Position numbers and translations under genes: made by a program. From Shouchella patagoniensis (lineage in GTDB: Bacteria > Bacillota > Bacilli > Bacillales > Bacillaceae_D), in NCBI RefSeq assembly GCF_002019705.1, contig NZ_KV917377.1:370565-434564 (forward strand): DNA of 64,000 nucleotides. The letters run 5' to 3'. The stretch's first letter is position 1. Each line of letters starts with the position of its first letter. The notes below the pieces were generated by a model. It was not told where the DNA came from. It saw only the letters and a list, made by a program, of their open reading frames with translations, and did not search any database. Positions 1-9,925 of the stretch are shown here, in pieces.

Positions 1-1943
1 AACCCCCAACACCAAGCCCTACTTTAGGAGTTGCAGTGAATCAAGTTGGTCTTGGAGCTAGTAATGAAAAAGTTTCTTTAAAAGAGAAAGTCAACCCTTC
101 AACAATTACACCTGAAATATCAGACCTAATCGAAGAGGATATTGACAATAAAGTTGGGCCTCAAGCTTTGCCTTTGGCTGCAACGGTTGAAGTAAAAGAA
201 TCGGGTCGTGCCGTTCAAACCAATCCAGCTAACGGTACATTCACATTGCTTCACGGTGCAGGTGAATTTACAGCAGAAGCAAGCGCGTATGGATATCACT
301 CTGAATCACAGGCTGTTACGATTGAGGCAGAGGGAGCAACAACTGCGAATTTTATGCTTAATGAACTCGTTTCTTATGAAACGACTGGACAAGTATTAGA
401 TGAAGCAACTGGTGAACCAATTGCTGGTGCCACTCTTATGCTAGTAGAAGATGCAAATGTGACACCTGTCCAAACAGATGAGGAAGGTGCCTTTTCATTC
501 TCGAGTTATGAAGGCGAATACACATTGCGCGTCACTGCGCGTGGGTTTCACGCTACCGATATTCCACTCTCAGTAACAGAAAATCGTACTTTAACAGTTG
601 AACTTGAACCGTTTTACACGATTCCTGGTGGCGAGATCGGATATGATGATGGAACAGCGGAAAATGCTCGTGCTTTTTATGAAGCTGGCAATGGCTGGGC
701 TGTTAAAATGTCTTTACCAGATGACAAAGAAACAGCTATTGTCACAGACGGCATTTTCCGTTTCTGGGATACGGAATGGCCTGTTCCAGGAGGGACGGAA
801 TTTGCAGTTGAAGTATGGGATGCATCAGGTGAGAATGGCTTACCAGGAGATAAGTTAGCTGGTCCGATCGAAGCCGAAGCATTACGAAATGGCGAGTGGA
901 CTTTCGTTGACTTGTCCGAACACGCTATTCAAGTTAGCGGAGATTTTTACATGGTCTATATTCAAACACAAGGAAACCCGAACACGCCAGGTCTTGCAAC
1001 GGATGAAAACGGTCCACTTGCGGAACGAAGTTATCAATATGTCGATGGAAGTTGGAGTCCAACACCTGCTGCAGAAGGGAACTACATGATTAGAGCTGGT
1101 GTTGATTATGAAGTAAGTTCACCGGTCATCACTTCACCAGCAGAAGACTTTCTAACAAATGAAACAGAACTCACTGTTGAAGGTACAGCTTCCCCAACAA
1201 CACAAATTTCACTCCGTAATAATGGAGAAGAAGTTGCTTTAGATGAAATTGGATCGGATGGCGAGTTCGCATTGCCAATCACATTAACTGAAGGTATTAA
1301 CGAGCTCTATGCTGTTTCTGTTTTAAACGGTACTGAAATGGATGAATCGAATATTGTTACAGTGACACTGGATACAATCGCACCAGAACTAACAATCGAT
1401 TCTCCAGCGAATGGAGATAAGATAAATCGTGAAACGGTAACAGTAGAAGGTACAGTAACGGATGAGAACCTTGATTATGTAGAGGTCAATGGTCAGACAG
1501 CTAGTATTGAAAATGGTCAGTACTCAAAACGAATCCTACTCGATAACGGTACAAACGATATCGAAGTTGTCGCAGTTGACCTCGCTGGTAATGAAACATC
1601 TGAATCTGTATCAGTAGAAGCAAAGTACGATGCTCCTGTGATTGAGAACCTCACACCAGCTGAAGATAAAAATTTATCTGCTGGTGAATCAGTGAAGATT
1701 GAATTTGAAAGTGAACCTGGACTGCGCACAACTTTCATGATTCATATGCCACTTACAAACACAACGGCAAATGCGACTGAATTGCCAATGATGGAAATAG
1801 AAGATGGCTATTATGTCGGCTATTATACAGCAACAAGCAATGTTGTTGCAGAAGGGGCCGTTATCGAAGTTAAAGCAGTTGATTCATTTGGAAATGAATC
1901 AAGAAAGAAAGCAGACGGAAAATTATTTATTAATGTAGACTGA
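1..1943 (+). CDS. bpr: Bacillopeptidase F, C-terminal part (5' end outside window)
   Basis: The frame is open from the first base, so the gene begins upstream and the subtilisin catalytic domain is not visible. The roughly 645 visible residues start with carboxypeptidase-regulatory-like beta-sandwich repeats (about 60-200), continue with a block carrying PGGEIGYDDGTAENARAF and FRFWDTEW, and end with two Ig-like repeats of the SPxxxxxxNxxxxTVEGT type and a tail reading KADGKLFINVD. This order and these phrases are those of the C-terminal half of B. subtilis bacillopeptidase F (Bpr), a secreted serine protease whose C-terminus is processed after export. A strong hairpin follows the stop codon. 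The family call is firm; whether the catalytic part is intact cannot be seen. Confidence 0.9.
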   Translation, partial: PPTPSPTLGVAVNQVGLGASNEKVSLKEKVNPSTITPEISDLIEEDIDNKVGPQALPLAATVEVKESGRAVQTNPANGTFTLLHGAGEFTAEASAYGYHSESQAVTIEAEGATTANFMLNELVSYETTGQVLDEATGEPIAGATLMLVEDANVTPVQTDEEGAFSFSSYEGEYTLRVTARGFHATDIPLSVTENRTLTVELEPFYTIPGGEIGYDDGTAENARAFYEAGNGWAVKMSLPDDKETAIVTDGIFRFWDTEWPVPGGTEFAVEVWDASGENGLPGDKLAGPIEAEALRNGEWTFVDLSEHAIQVSGDFYMVYIQTQGNPNTPGLATDENGPLAERSYQYVDGSWSPTPAAEGNYMIRAGVDYEVSSPVITSPAEDFLTNETELTVEGTASPTTQISLRNNGEEVALDEIGSDGEFALPITLTEGINELYAVSVLNGTEMDESNIVTVTLDTIAPELTIDSPANGDKINRETVTVEGTVTDENLDYVEVNGQTASIENGQYSKRILLDNGTNDIEVVAVDLAGNETSESVSVEAKYDAPVIENLTPAEDKNLSAGESVKIEFESEPGLRTTFMIHMPLTNTTANATELPMMEIEDGYYVGYYTATSNVVAEGAVIEVKAVDSFGNESRKKADGKLFINVD

Positions 1944-1985
1944 AAAAAACGACCTGCAACGATGTACGTTGCGGGTCGTTTTTTC
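1944..1985 (+). terminator. Rho-independent terminator of bpr
   Basis: A 13-bp stem (AACGACCTGCAAC, 1948-1960, pairing with 1968-1980 with one G-U type mismatch) and a 7-nt loop are followed by a run of T residues, directly after the bpr stop codon. Confidence 0.9.
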
Positions 1986-2039
1986 GCTTGTTTGATTCCA
2001 GTTATTCCGTTAAAGTGAAATGGAGCGGAGGAATCGTAC

Positions 2040-2921
2040 ATGATGAACAAACCAGCGATTTTATTTGTATTGTTAGCGGCAGTTTTATGGGGGACCACAG
2101 GAACTGCTCAAGCATTCCTTTCAAATGATGCCCATCCAATAGTAGTTGGTGCCATTCGATTGGCGATTGGAGGGAGTTTGTTACTTCTTCTTGTAACACG
2201 CACGAACAAACCGATTCAGTTGAGTACATGGCCAAAAATCCCCTTAATTGTTAGTGTCGTTGCGATGGCGGTATACCAACCTTTTTTCTTTACCGCAGTT
2301 TCTGTTACTGGAGTAACTGCTGGTACGGTTATTGCGATCGGCAGTGCACCAATTATGGCAGGTTTACTGGAATGGTTTATAAACAGGAAAATGCCTCAAT
2401 TAAAGTGGTGGTTGGCCACGGCACTAGCCATTATGGGATGTTTTCTTCTGACAACAGGAGCGACTGATACCATCTCTTTTGATCCTATAGGTATTTTATT
2501 TGCCTTAGGAGCTGGTCTCTCTTTTGCTACTTATACACTTTTTAGTAAGAGTCTCCTTGATATAAGAGAACCTGATGTAGTCGTTGCTATTGTCTTTTCC
2601 TTTAGCGCTTTATTATTAGTCCCGATTTTCTTCTTCTATGATGTGAGTTGGTTATTTCAATGGCAAAGCATGGTTGTTGCTCTGCATCTAGGCGCAATCG
2701 CCACAGCAATTGCTTATTTACTTTTTGCGAAAGGGTTATCCAAGATTCCTGGATCACTTGGTGTTACCCTAGCTCTAGCAGAACCTTTAACGGCATCGCT
2801 TTTAGGGGTTCTTATAGTAGGAGAACGTTTGCCTATCGCTTCTTGGTTTGGTGTTTTATTGTTATTAGGTGGTTTAATTGTAGCTTCAATGATGCCGAAG
2901 AAAAAGACACTTTACCAATAG
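2040..2921 (+). CDS. DMT-superfamily (EamA) transporter
   Basis: A 293-residue, very hydrophobic protein with about ten membrane segments arranged as two EamA repeats. The N-terminal WGTTGTAQA and the PEPLTASLLG-like AEPLTASLLGVLIVGE near residue 245 are typical of the drug/metabolite exporter family. It begins with two adjacent ATG codons behind a GGAGCGGAGG ribosome site. It is flanked by terminators and is probably transcribed alone. The substrate cannot be told from the sequence; relatives export amino acids or other small metabolites. Confidence 0.85.
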   Translation: MMNKPAILFVLLAAVLWGTTGTAQAFLSNDAHPIVVGAIRLAIGGSLLLLLVTRTNKPIQLSTWPKIPLIVSVVAMAVYQPFFFTAVSVTGVTAGTVIAIGSAPIMAGLLEWFINRKMPQLKWWLATALAIMGCFLLTTGATDTISFDPIGILFALGAGLSFATYTLFSKSLLDIREPDVVVAIVFSFSALLLVPIFFFYDVSWLFQWQSMVVALHLGAIATAIAYLLFAKGLSKIPGSLGVTLALAEPLTASLLGVLIVGERLPIASWFGVLLLLGGLIVASMMPKKKTLYQ

Positions 2922-2935
2922 AGTGTCTTTTTTTA
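2902..2935 (+). terminator. Terminator overlapping the DMT transporter stop codon
   Basis: AAAGACACT at 2903-2911 pairs with AGTGTCTTT at 2922-2930, followed by T residues. The loop contains the last codons of the transporter gene. Confidence 0.85.
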
Positions 2936-2999
2936 TCGACTTTCCATCAACATAACTATATGGTTTGTGGGATGAGCAATGAACCGTGGAGGTTAAGAA

Positions 3000-3342
3000 A
3001 TGGGATTTACATTTTCCGAGGGTCAACCGAATTTTAAACAAATTAATGTACGAATCGCAAATGAAATCGTAAATGGCTCATTGAATGAAGGGGACCAAGT
3101 CCCTTCAACAAATGAGTTCGCTAAAGTACTACAATTAATCCTGTAACTGCAGCTAAAGGTATTCATTTACTTGTGGAGCAAGAGATTTTATTTAAAAAGA
3201 GAGGCATTGGTATGTTTGTGGCTGAGGGGGTGCACAAGAAATTGCTCATCGAGAGACGAGCGGCGTTTTAGAATCTTTTTTAATTCCATTATTAAATGAA
3301 GCTGAACAAATTGAATTAGGCAATGAGGAAACGTTTAATTGA
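3000..3342 (+). pseudogene. GntR-family (YtrA-like) regulator, frameshifted pseudogene
   Basis: Translation from ATG 3000, behind TGGAGG, gives MGFTFSEGQPNFKQ..IANEIVNGSL..GDQVPSTNEFAKVLQ, the start of a YtrA-subfamily GntR winged-helix regulator, then stops at about 3144. Shifting frame there continues the family (INPVTAAKGIHLLVEQEILFKKRGIGMFV, then LLIERRAAF) up to a stop near 3270, and a second shift recovers ESFLIPLLNEAEQIELG to the stop at 3342. At least two frame breaks therefore inactivate it. Such regulators usually head operons for ABC exporters; none lies next to it here, which fits loss of the whole locus. Confidence 0.85.
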
Positions 3343-3456
3343 TGAGTGGGGGAGAAAACCAACAAGCTTGTAATAGCAAGCTCACCAGTCCTTACATAAA
3401 GCGAATCTACATACATCAGTAATTGCTATAAGCCCATAATTAATAAGCTTGTCACT

Positions 3457-3488
3457 TAAAAAACCCGCGCACTAGCACGGGTTTTTTG
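3457..3488 (-). terminator. Terminator of the MIP18-family gene
   Basis: AAAAAACCCG on the left pairs with CGGGTTTTTT on the right around an 11-nt loop. It sits immediately after the stop codon of the minus-strand gene. Confidence 0.85.
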
Positions 3489-3824
3489 TTAGTCTGTCAC
3501 ACCAAGAGCGATCTTCGCATAACGGGACATTTTGTCTTTCGACCACGGTGGACTCCAGACGATATTAATGTCGACTGTACCAATTTCTTGTAGCTCTTGT
3601 AATTCAACTAAAGCGTTTTTAATGTCTGCTGTAATTGTCCCGGCAAGAGGACAGCCCATAGCCGTAAGGGTCATGACAACAACAGCATTTAATTGATCAT
3701 CAAGCTCGATGTCATAAATGAGTCCCAAGTTGACAATATCAATCCCAAGCTCCGGATCAATGACATTTTCTAATTGAGCCATTACACGCTCTTTTGTGTC
3801 TTTCAGTTCTTCTTCAGTAGGCAT
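3489..3824 (-). CDS. yitW: MIP18-family metal-sulfur cluster assembly factor
   Basis: A 111-residue protein of the MIP18/PaaD (DUF59) family. Visible marks are VIDPELGIDIVNLGLIYDI near residues 21-39, the conserved cysteine in LTAMGCPLAG (about residue 58), and the C-terminal VWSPPWSKDKMSRYAKIALG. The length and the C-terminal motif match Bacillus YitW/SufT-like proteins, cytosolic factors that assist iron-sulfur cluster maturation. A GGAGGTGAG ribosome site precedes the ATG. It stands alone between terminators. The exact role of the Bacillus member is inferred from the family. Confidence 0.88.
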   Translation of the reverse strand: MPTEEELKDTKERVMAQLENVIDPELGIDIVNLGLIYDIELDDQLNAVVVMTLTAMGCPLAGTITADIKNALVELQELQEIGTVDINIVWSPPWSKDKMSRYAKIALGVTD

Positions 3825-3922
3825 ATGCTCACCTCCGATAAGTATATGCTTAGTATAGCAATAATATTGTAATTGAAACCAGTATTCTGCTTATCCGTAA
3901 ATGGAGAAGAGGAGGGATTGTT

Positions 3923-4084
3923 TTGGCAAACGATTTTTTTGTCGGGTGGGGGACACTCGCTTTAATCAATGCTGGTCTAGCTCAAGGTAAAAACAGGACG
4001 GGGCTAAATTGGTTTTTGTTATCACTTTTACTCGGTCCCTTAGCTACTTTTATTTTGCTTTTTGTTGATAAGAGACAGCATTAA
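3923..4084 (+). CDS. Small hydrophobic protein of unknown function (53 aa)
   Basis: TTG at 3923 lies behind an AGGAGGGA ribosome site and opens a 53-residue frame starting MANDFFVGWGTLALINAGLA. Two hydrophobic stretches (about residues 5-19 and 30-48) flank a basic loop (QGKNRTG), and the tail is DKRQH; this looks like a two-helix membrane protein. A perfect 19-bp-stem terminator begins at the base after the stop codon, which supports a real gene. I do not recognise the family. Confidence 0.65.
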   Translation: MANDFFVGWGTLALINAGLAQGKNRTGLNWFLLSLLLGPLATFILLFVDKRQH

Positions 4085-4125
4085 AAGAATGAACCCGGCA
4101 AACATTGTTTGCCGGGTTCATTCTT
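4085..4125. terminator. Bidirectional terminator with a perfect 19-bp stem
   Basis: AAGAATGAACCCGGCAAAC (4085-4103) is perfectly complementary to 4107-4125 around a 3-nt loop. It separates the convergent 53-residue gene and the MetS-like gene and overlaps the last codon of the latter. Confidence 0.9.
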
Positions 4126-4246
4126 ATGCTTTATTCTCCTTCTTTTTACGTCGAGAAGTTATATATGCAAAGGTAATACTAGCAATCATACCACCCCAAA
4201 GGATCACCATGCCAACAACCATCATCAAAATTGCACTTGTACTCAT
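4124..4246 (-). CDS. metS: MetS-type small subunit of NSS transporter (40 aa)
   Basis: A 40-residue frame (MSTSAILMMVVGMVILWGGM, then IASITFAYITSRR and a lysine-rich tail) follows the transporter stop by 3 nt and has an AGAGGTG ribosome site. It has one membrane helix with a WGG motif and a basic tail, as in the MetS partner that accompanies MetP in the two-component sodium-dependent methionine transporter known from Corynebacterium. Position and pattern support a small subunit translated with the large one. The substrate in this organism is inferred. Confidence 0.8.
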   Translation of the reverse strand: MSTSAILMMVVGMVILWGGMIASITFAYITSRRKKKENKA

Positions 4247-4249
4247 TAC

Positions 4250-5746
4250 TTACACCTCTTTTCGATGCGAGTCTATTTTACCGGCGGGCCATTTGATAAA
4301 GCTAAAAAGAATACCTAGTAAGAGAGCTGCACCTGCTACGCCCCAGCCAGACACGGCTAAGAATGAAAGCGGCATATCTCCATACGGACTTCTTACATTA
4401 TCAATGAATGCAAGGGTTAAATTTACACCAAGTACAATCGGAGTAACGATGAGTAAGCAAAGCTTCCACCATAAACCGACTTTGAAATCAGATACCGTGT
4501 TTAAGTGAACTTGAAGCACATCAAGTTTACGCATAACCCACGCAACAGCTATAACAGAAACTAAACCTGCAAATGCAATCCCAAATTGATTAATAAAGTT
4601 ATCAACTGCATCAAGGAGATTAATTCCACCTCGCGTTGCATACAAGAGAGAGATGATTGCAGATAAGCCGCCACCTACTAATACCGATTTTGTTCGTGAG
4701 ACTTGAAACTTTTCTTGAACACCTGCAATGTATGTCTCCGTAATTGAAATTAAAGACGTGATCCCGGCAAGTACAAGACACCCAAAGAATAAAAAGCCGA
4801 AAAGTCCGTTAAAACCAGGCATGGTATTTATTATTTCAGGAATTGCTACAAATGCTAATCCAATCCCACTTGAGACAACTTCAGAGACTGGCACACCTAA
4901 ATTTCCTGCCATAAACCCTAAAGTAGCGAAAATTCCAATACCTGCTAAAAGTTCAAAACTACCGTTACTAAATGCAGCAATAAATGCGCTATTGTTTAAG
5001 TCTTCTTTTTTAGGTAAGTAACTAGAATACGTAATCATAATTGCAAAACCGATTGATAAACTGAAAAATATATGTCCATATGCAGCAACCCATACACCAG
5101 GAGTTGCGAGAGCCTGCCAATCAGGTCGGAAAAAGACATCAAGTCCTTCGAGCGCACCATCCAGCGTAAGTGCACGTATAACAATGGCTAAGAACATGAC
5201 AACTAATAAAGGAATAAAGATGCGATTTGCCCACTCAATTCCTTTTTTAACTCCAGCAAGCATGATCACAAATACACCGGCCCAAACAACAATTAGGGGT
5301 ATAAGAACATTCGTATTTAGTCCGCCAAGAACACCGGCATCTGCCGCTTCTAAATAACTTCCAAAAAAGAAACCATTTGTATCGCTACCCCAACTTTGGT
5401 TAAAAGAAAACACCATATAAGATAGAGCCCATGCAATGATGACAGAGTAATAGGTTGCTACCACAAAGGATATAGCAACTTGCCACCAACCAATCCATTC
5501 AGCTTTTTTGTTAATACGTGCAAAAGAAAGGGGAGCGGAGCCACGATATTTTTGCCCGATTGAAAATTCCATTAATAGTAATGGAATACCTGCAGTTAAC
5601 ACCGCAAACAAATATGCGAGGAAAAATGCTCCGCCACCATTGTCATATGCGACATAAGGAAACCTCCAAATATTCCCTAAACCGACCGCCGAACCAATGG
5701 CTGCCATAATAAATCCTGCTCTAGTACCCCATTGTTCTCTTGCCAT
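4250..5746 (-). CDS. metP: Sodium-dependent amino-acid transporter (NSS family, MetP-like)
   Basis: A 498-residue membrane protein of the neurotransmitter:sodium symporter family. The unwound helix 1 motif GSAVGLGNIWRFPY..DNGGGAF at residues 18-40, which builds the sodium and substrate sites, is intact; about 11-12 membrane segments follow. A GGGAGG ribosome site precedes the ATG. It is directly followed by a MetS-like 40-residue subunit, so the pair resembles MetP/MetS, which imports methionine and alanine with Na+. No SAM riboswitch or T-box was seen in the upstream 240 bases. Family certain, substrate inferred from the partner. Confidence 0.9.
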   Translation of the reverse strand: MAREQWGTRAGFIMAAIGSAVGLGNIWRFPYVAYDNGGGAFFLAYLFAVLTAGIPLLLMEFSIGQKYRGSAPLSFARINKKAEWIGWWQVAISFVVATYYSVIIAWALSYMVFSFNQSWGSDTNGFFFGSYLEAADAGVLGGLNTNVLIPLIVVWAGVFVIMLAGVKKGIEWANRIFIPLLVVMFLAIVIRALTLDGALEGLDVFFRPDWQALATPGVWVAAYGHIFFSLSIGFAIMITYSSYLPKKEDLNNSAFIAAFSNGSFELLAGIGIFATLGFMAGNLGVPVSEVVSSGIGLAFVAIPEIINTMPGFNGLFGFLFFGCLVLAGITSLISITETYIAGVQEKFQVSRTKSVLVGGGLSAIISLLYATRGGINLLDAVDNFINQFGIAFAGLVSVIAVAWVMRKLDVLQVHLNTVSDFKVGLWWKLCLLIVTPIVLGVNLTLAFIDNVRSPYGDMPLSFLAVSGWGVAGAALLLGILFSFIKWPAGKIDSHRKEV

Positions 5747-5978
5747 TTTGTTGCCTCCCTATTAAATTGTATTTAGTCAAACAATTCGATCATTTCAACA
5801 TTCGACAAACCATAAATAAATTCCTGCTCTAGTAAAAAATGATTAAATAGATAGGGAGGGGGGGCAAAACGAATAATTAATGAATTAAAATTTCTGAGTG
5901 CTTTTTGATACCGTAATCCACATTCAAAACTAGGAGTAAGGATGTTTCTTGTAAATTATGATGAATCATTGATTAAAC

Positions 5979-6018
5979 AAAATTAGACGCCGCCAGTACG
6001 CTGACGACGTCTAATTGC
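5979..6018 (-). terminator. Terminator of katG
   Basis: AATTAGACG at the left end pairs with CGTCTAATT at the right end, with further pairing inside. It lies directly downstream of the katG stop codon; the T-run on the minus strand is short, so efficiency is uncertain. Confidence 0.65.
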
Positions 6019-6019
6019 C

Positions 6020-8257
<2,238 letters not shown>

Positions 8258-8323
8258 TTATTATAGAATGTGTAGAAAATAATTATATATCAGGATAGCA
8301 ACTATCAGATGATAATAATTATT

Positions 8324-8338
8324 ATATAATCATTATAA
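8324..8338. promoter_or_regulatory. PerR-type operator upstream of katG
   Basis: ATATAATCATTATAA matches the PerR/Fur-family 7-1-7 consensus TTATAATnATTATAA at 14 of 15 positions. It lies in the AT-rich stretch upstream of katG where the promoter is expected, and several TATAAT-like hexamers overlap it. KatA and other peroxide genes of Bacillus are PerR-repressed; the regulation here is inferred from the match. Confidence 0.75.
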
Positions 8339-8815
8339 TAAAATATTAAAGAAAATGAAAGACTATAATCTTAGAAAAAATATTTTCTTTTTCCTAATAG
8401 AACGTTGTCACGGAAGAAGTGAATCCTGTTTCGTTACGAATAAGTTGAAATAAATGAAATGACCAAGATGGAGAAATTTGACGTTGTTATTGATAATATG
8501 GAGAGTTTAAATGAAATTTGGTAGCGGAAGGGAGGTGGAGAAGCAATGATCGGATGAGTCTACATTTCTAAAGTCATAAAATCATTTAAATATATGTAGG
8601 AATCAAGAGCTTAAAGCAACAATATAGAAGGAGCAGGACTTGAAATAGAAATGCGATTATAACTAAACGACAATTGATAGTAATAATAAAAGCCATAGAA
8701 GGAGGTTTCACAAAAACGAACTATATATACTTGTTAAGTATTTAATGTATGTGTTTTTACACGTGAAATGCGAAACTCTCCGAGACTGAATACAACTCTT
8801 AAAGAACAAAAAACG
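8339..8815. other. AT-rich stretch without recognisable gene
   Basis: About 480 bases between the katG upstream region and the M23 remnant. Several Shine-Dalgarno-like runs (for example GGGAGGTGG near 8530 and GAAGGAGG near 8700) are followed only by very short frames. No RNA gene or repeat was recognised. It looks like degraded accessory DNA. Confidence 0.5.
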
Positions 8816-8817
8816 AA

Positions 8818-9071
8818 CATTTCAGGTTTCAGTTAGTCAGTGTGTAAAAAAACTTGAAGTTATTGGTAGAGTTGGTCATTCAGGTAATTCCTTTGCTCCG
8901 CATTTGCATTTTCAACTTTTGAATAGTAGTGACATAGCTACTGCAAACGGATTGCCTGTTGCCTTTGAACAATTGGAAATATTTAAAAATGGCATATGGG
9001 AAAAAGTAAATTCTGGGATTCCAACAAATAAAGATAGAATAAGTTTTCGAAAATCTGATAAATGGCAATAA
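8818..9071 (+). pseudogene. C-terminal remnant of an M23 peptidase gene
   Basis: The plus strand here reads QVSVSQCVKKLEVIGRVGHS..APHLHFQLLNSSDIATANG and ends KDRISFRKSDKWQ, followed by a stop. It matches the last 80 or so residues of the intact M23 gene at 40966-41673, and the DNA matches almost base for base from about 8818 to 9110. The first two thirds of the gene, including the first metal-binding histidine and the aspartate, are missing and there is no start codon, so this is a dead duplicate. The intact copy lies on the opposite strand 32 kb away. Confidence 0.9.
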
Positions 9072-9190
9072 ATGAATTTTGTAGAAGTTTAAACATTAAG
9101 TTATGTTAAGATAAAGCAGCAAAAGCAAAACTCAGGGTAGATCGTTTGGAAAAGGATACCCCAAAAGATGCACGAACCTTCAGCTTATCC

Positions 9191-9442
9191 TTAAAATATG
9201 CTTCCAAGAATTAAGCTCACTGATCTTTTAATGGAAGGTAGCGCACTGGACAGGGTTTGACGAAATATTAATCCACGTTGCAACAAATCGCCCTCTAGAG
9301 GGTGAAGAAAGATCATTTCTAGGGCTGCGCTCATGGCAATGGGAACGAATATCGGATTGACTAAAATGGCAGAGGTTACGCCTAGAGTTTCATAAGTTTT
9401 AATCACTGTTATAAGAGTTGTATTTAAAAATGAACTAAACAA
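9191..9442 (-). pseudogene. Possible membrane-protein remnant (about 83 codons)
   Basis: A minus-strand frame reads hydrophobic blocks such as TLGVTSAILVNPIFVPIAMS and LEGDLLQRGLIFRQTL, which look like pieces of a membrane transporter. There is no good ribosome site, the frame is short and it lies in a remnant-rich patch. I cannot name the family. It may be the relic of a transporter gene or chance. Confidence 0.3.
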
Positions 9443-9807
9443 TTATGCGTTGCGTTTTATAAGTAGTATAGTCATACTACCAGTAATTCCGATATATTGG
9501 CTAATCTCTGATATGTATATTTTATTCACTCAACATTAATGAACAAAATCTATAAACTTCACAAGTTTATATTTACACAAAATTACATAAACGTGAATTT
9601 TTAATTTTATAATCTGCTAGAACTACTGCCATAAAAGCGTTAACATTTTTTCGTATTCCTTAAAATTAATATAATTAATAATATTATGTATAAAAATATA
9701 AATATATTTATTTGAAAAGTCTGTATATAGTTGTTAATTTAGTGAGGAGAAGATTGTTATTTTATAAAAAATACAAACTTCAACAAAAAAGTGAAGGGAA
9801 GATTCAA

Positions 9808-9924
9808 ATGAAACTATGGCAAAAGTCCATCACGTTTACGATGGCACTAGCACTGATGATTTTCGGACGGTCTACCCCAACTTTGGAAGCTAACGCACAA
9901 GATCGTGCGATTAGGAGTTTGTAA
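9808..9924 (+). CDS. Orphan signal-peptide ORF (38 aa), probably a truncated secreted protein
   Basis: ATG 9808 follows an AAGGGAAG ribosome site and encodes MKLWQKSITFTMALALMIFG, then RSTPTLEANAQDRAIRSL. A basic N-terminus, a hydrophobic core and an ANAQD cleavage-type site make it a complete Sec signal peptide, yet the frame stops four residues later. The stop (9922-9924) is one base before the GTG start of the esterase, in another frame. It is most easily read as the surviving 5' end of a secreted-protein gene whose body was replaced by the esterase segment. Confidence 0.6.
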   Translation: MKLWQKSITFTMALALMIFGRSTPTLEANAQDRAIRSL

Positions 9925-9925
9925 G

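Noticed and set aside
5747-5978. SAM riboswitch or T-box upstream of the MetP-like gene.
   Set aside because: None of the conserved blocks of either leader is present.
5942-5986. A 14-codon frame (MFLVNYDESLIKQN) behind an AGGAG site between metP and katG.
   Set aside because: It is very short, runs into the katG terminator, and has no promoter that I can support. It could be a leftover of a lost gene.
8511-8549. A 12-codon frame (MKFGSGREVEKQ) near a GGGAGGTGG run.
   Set aside because: The ribosome-like sequence lies inside the frame, not before it, and nothing else supports a gene.
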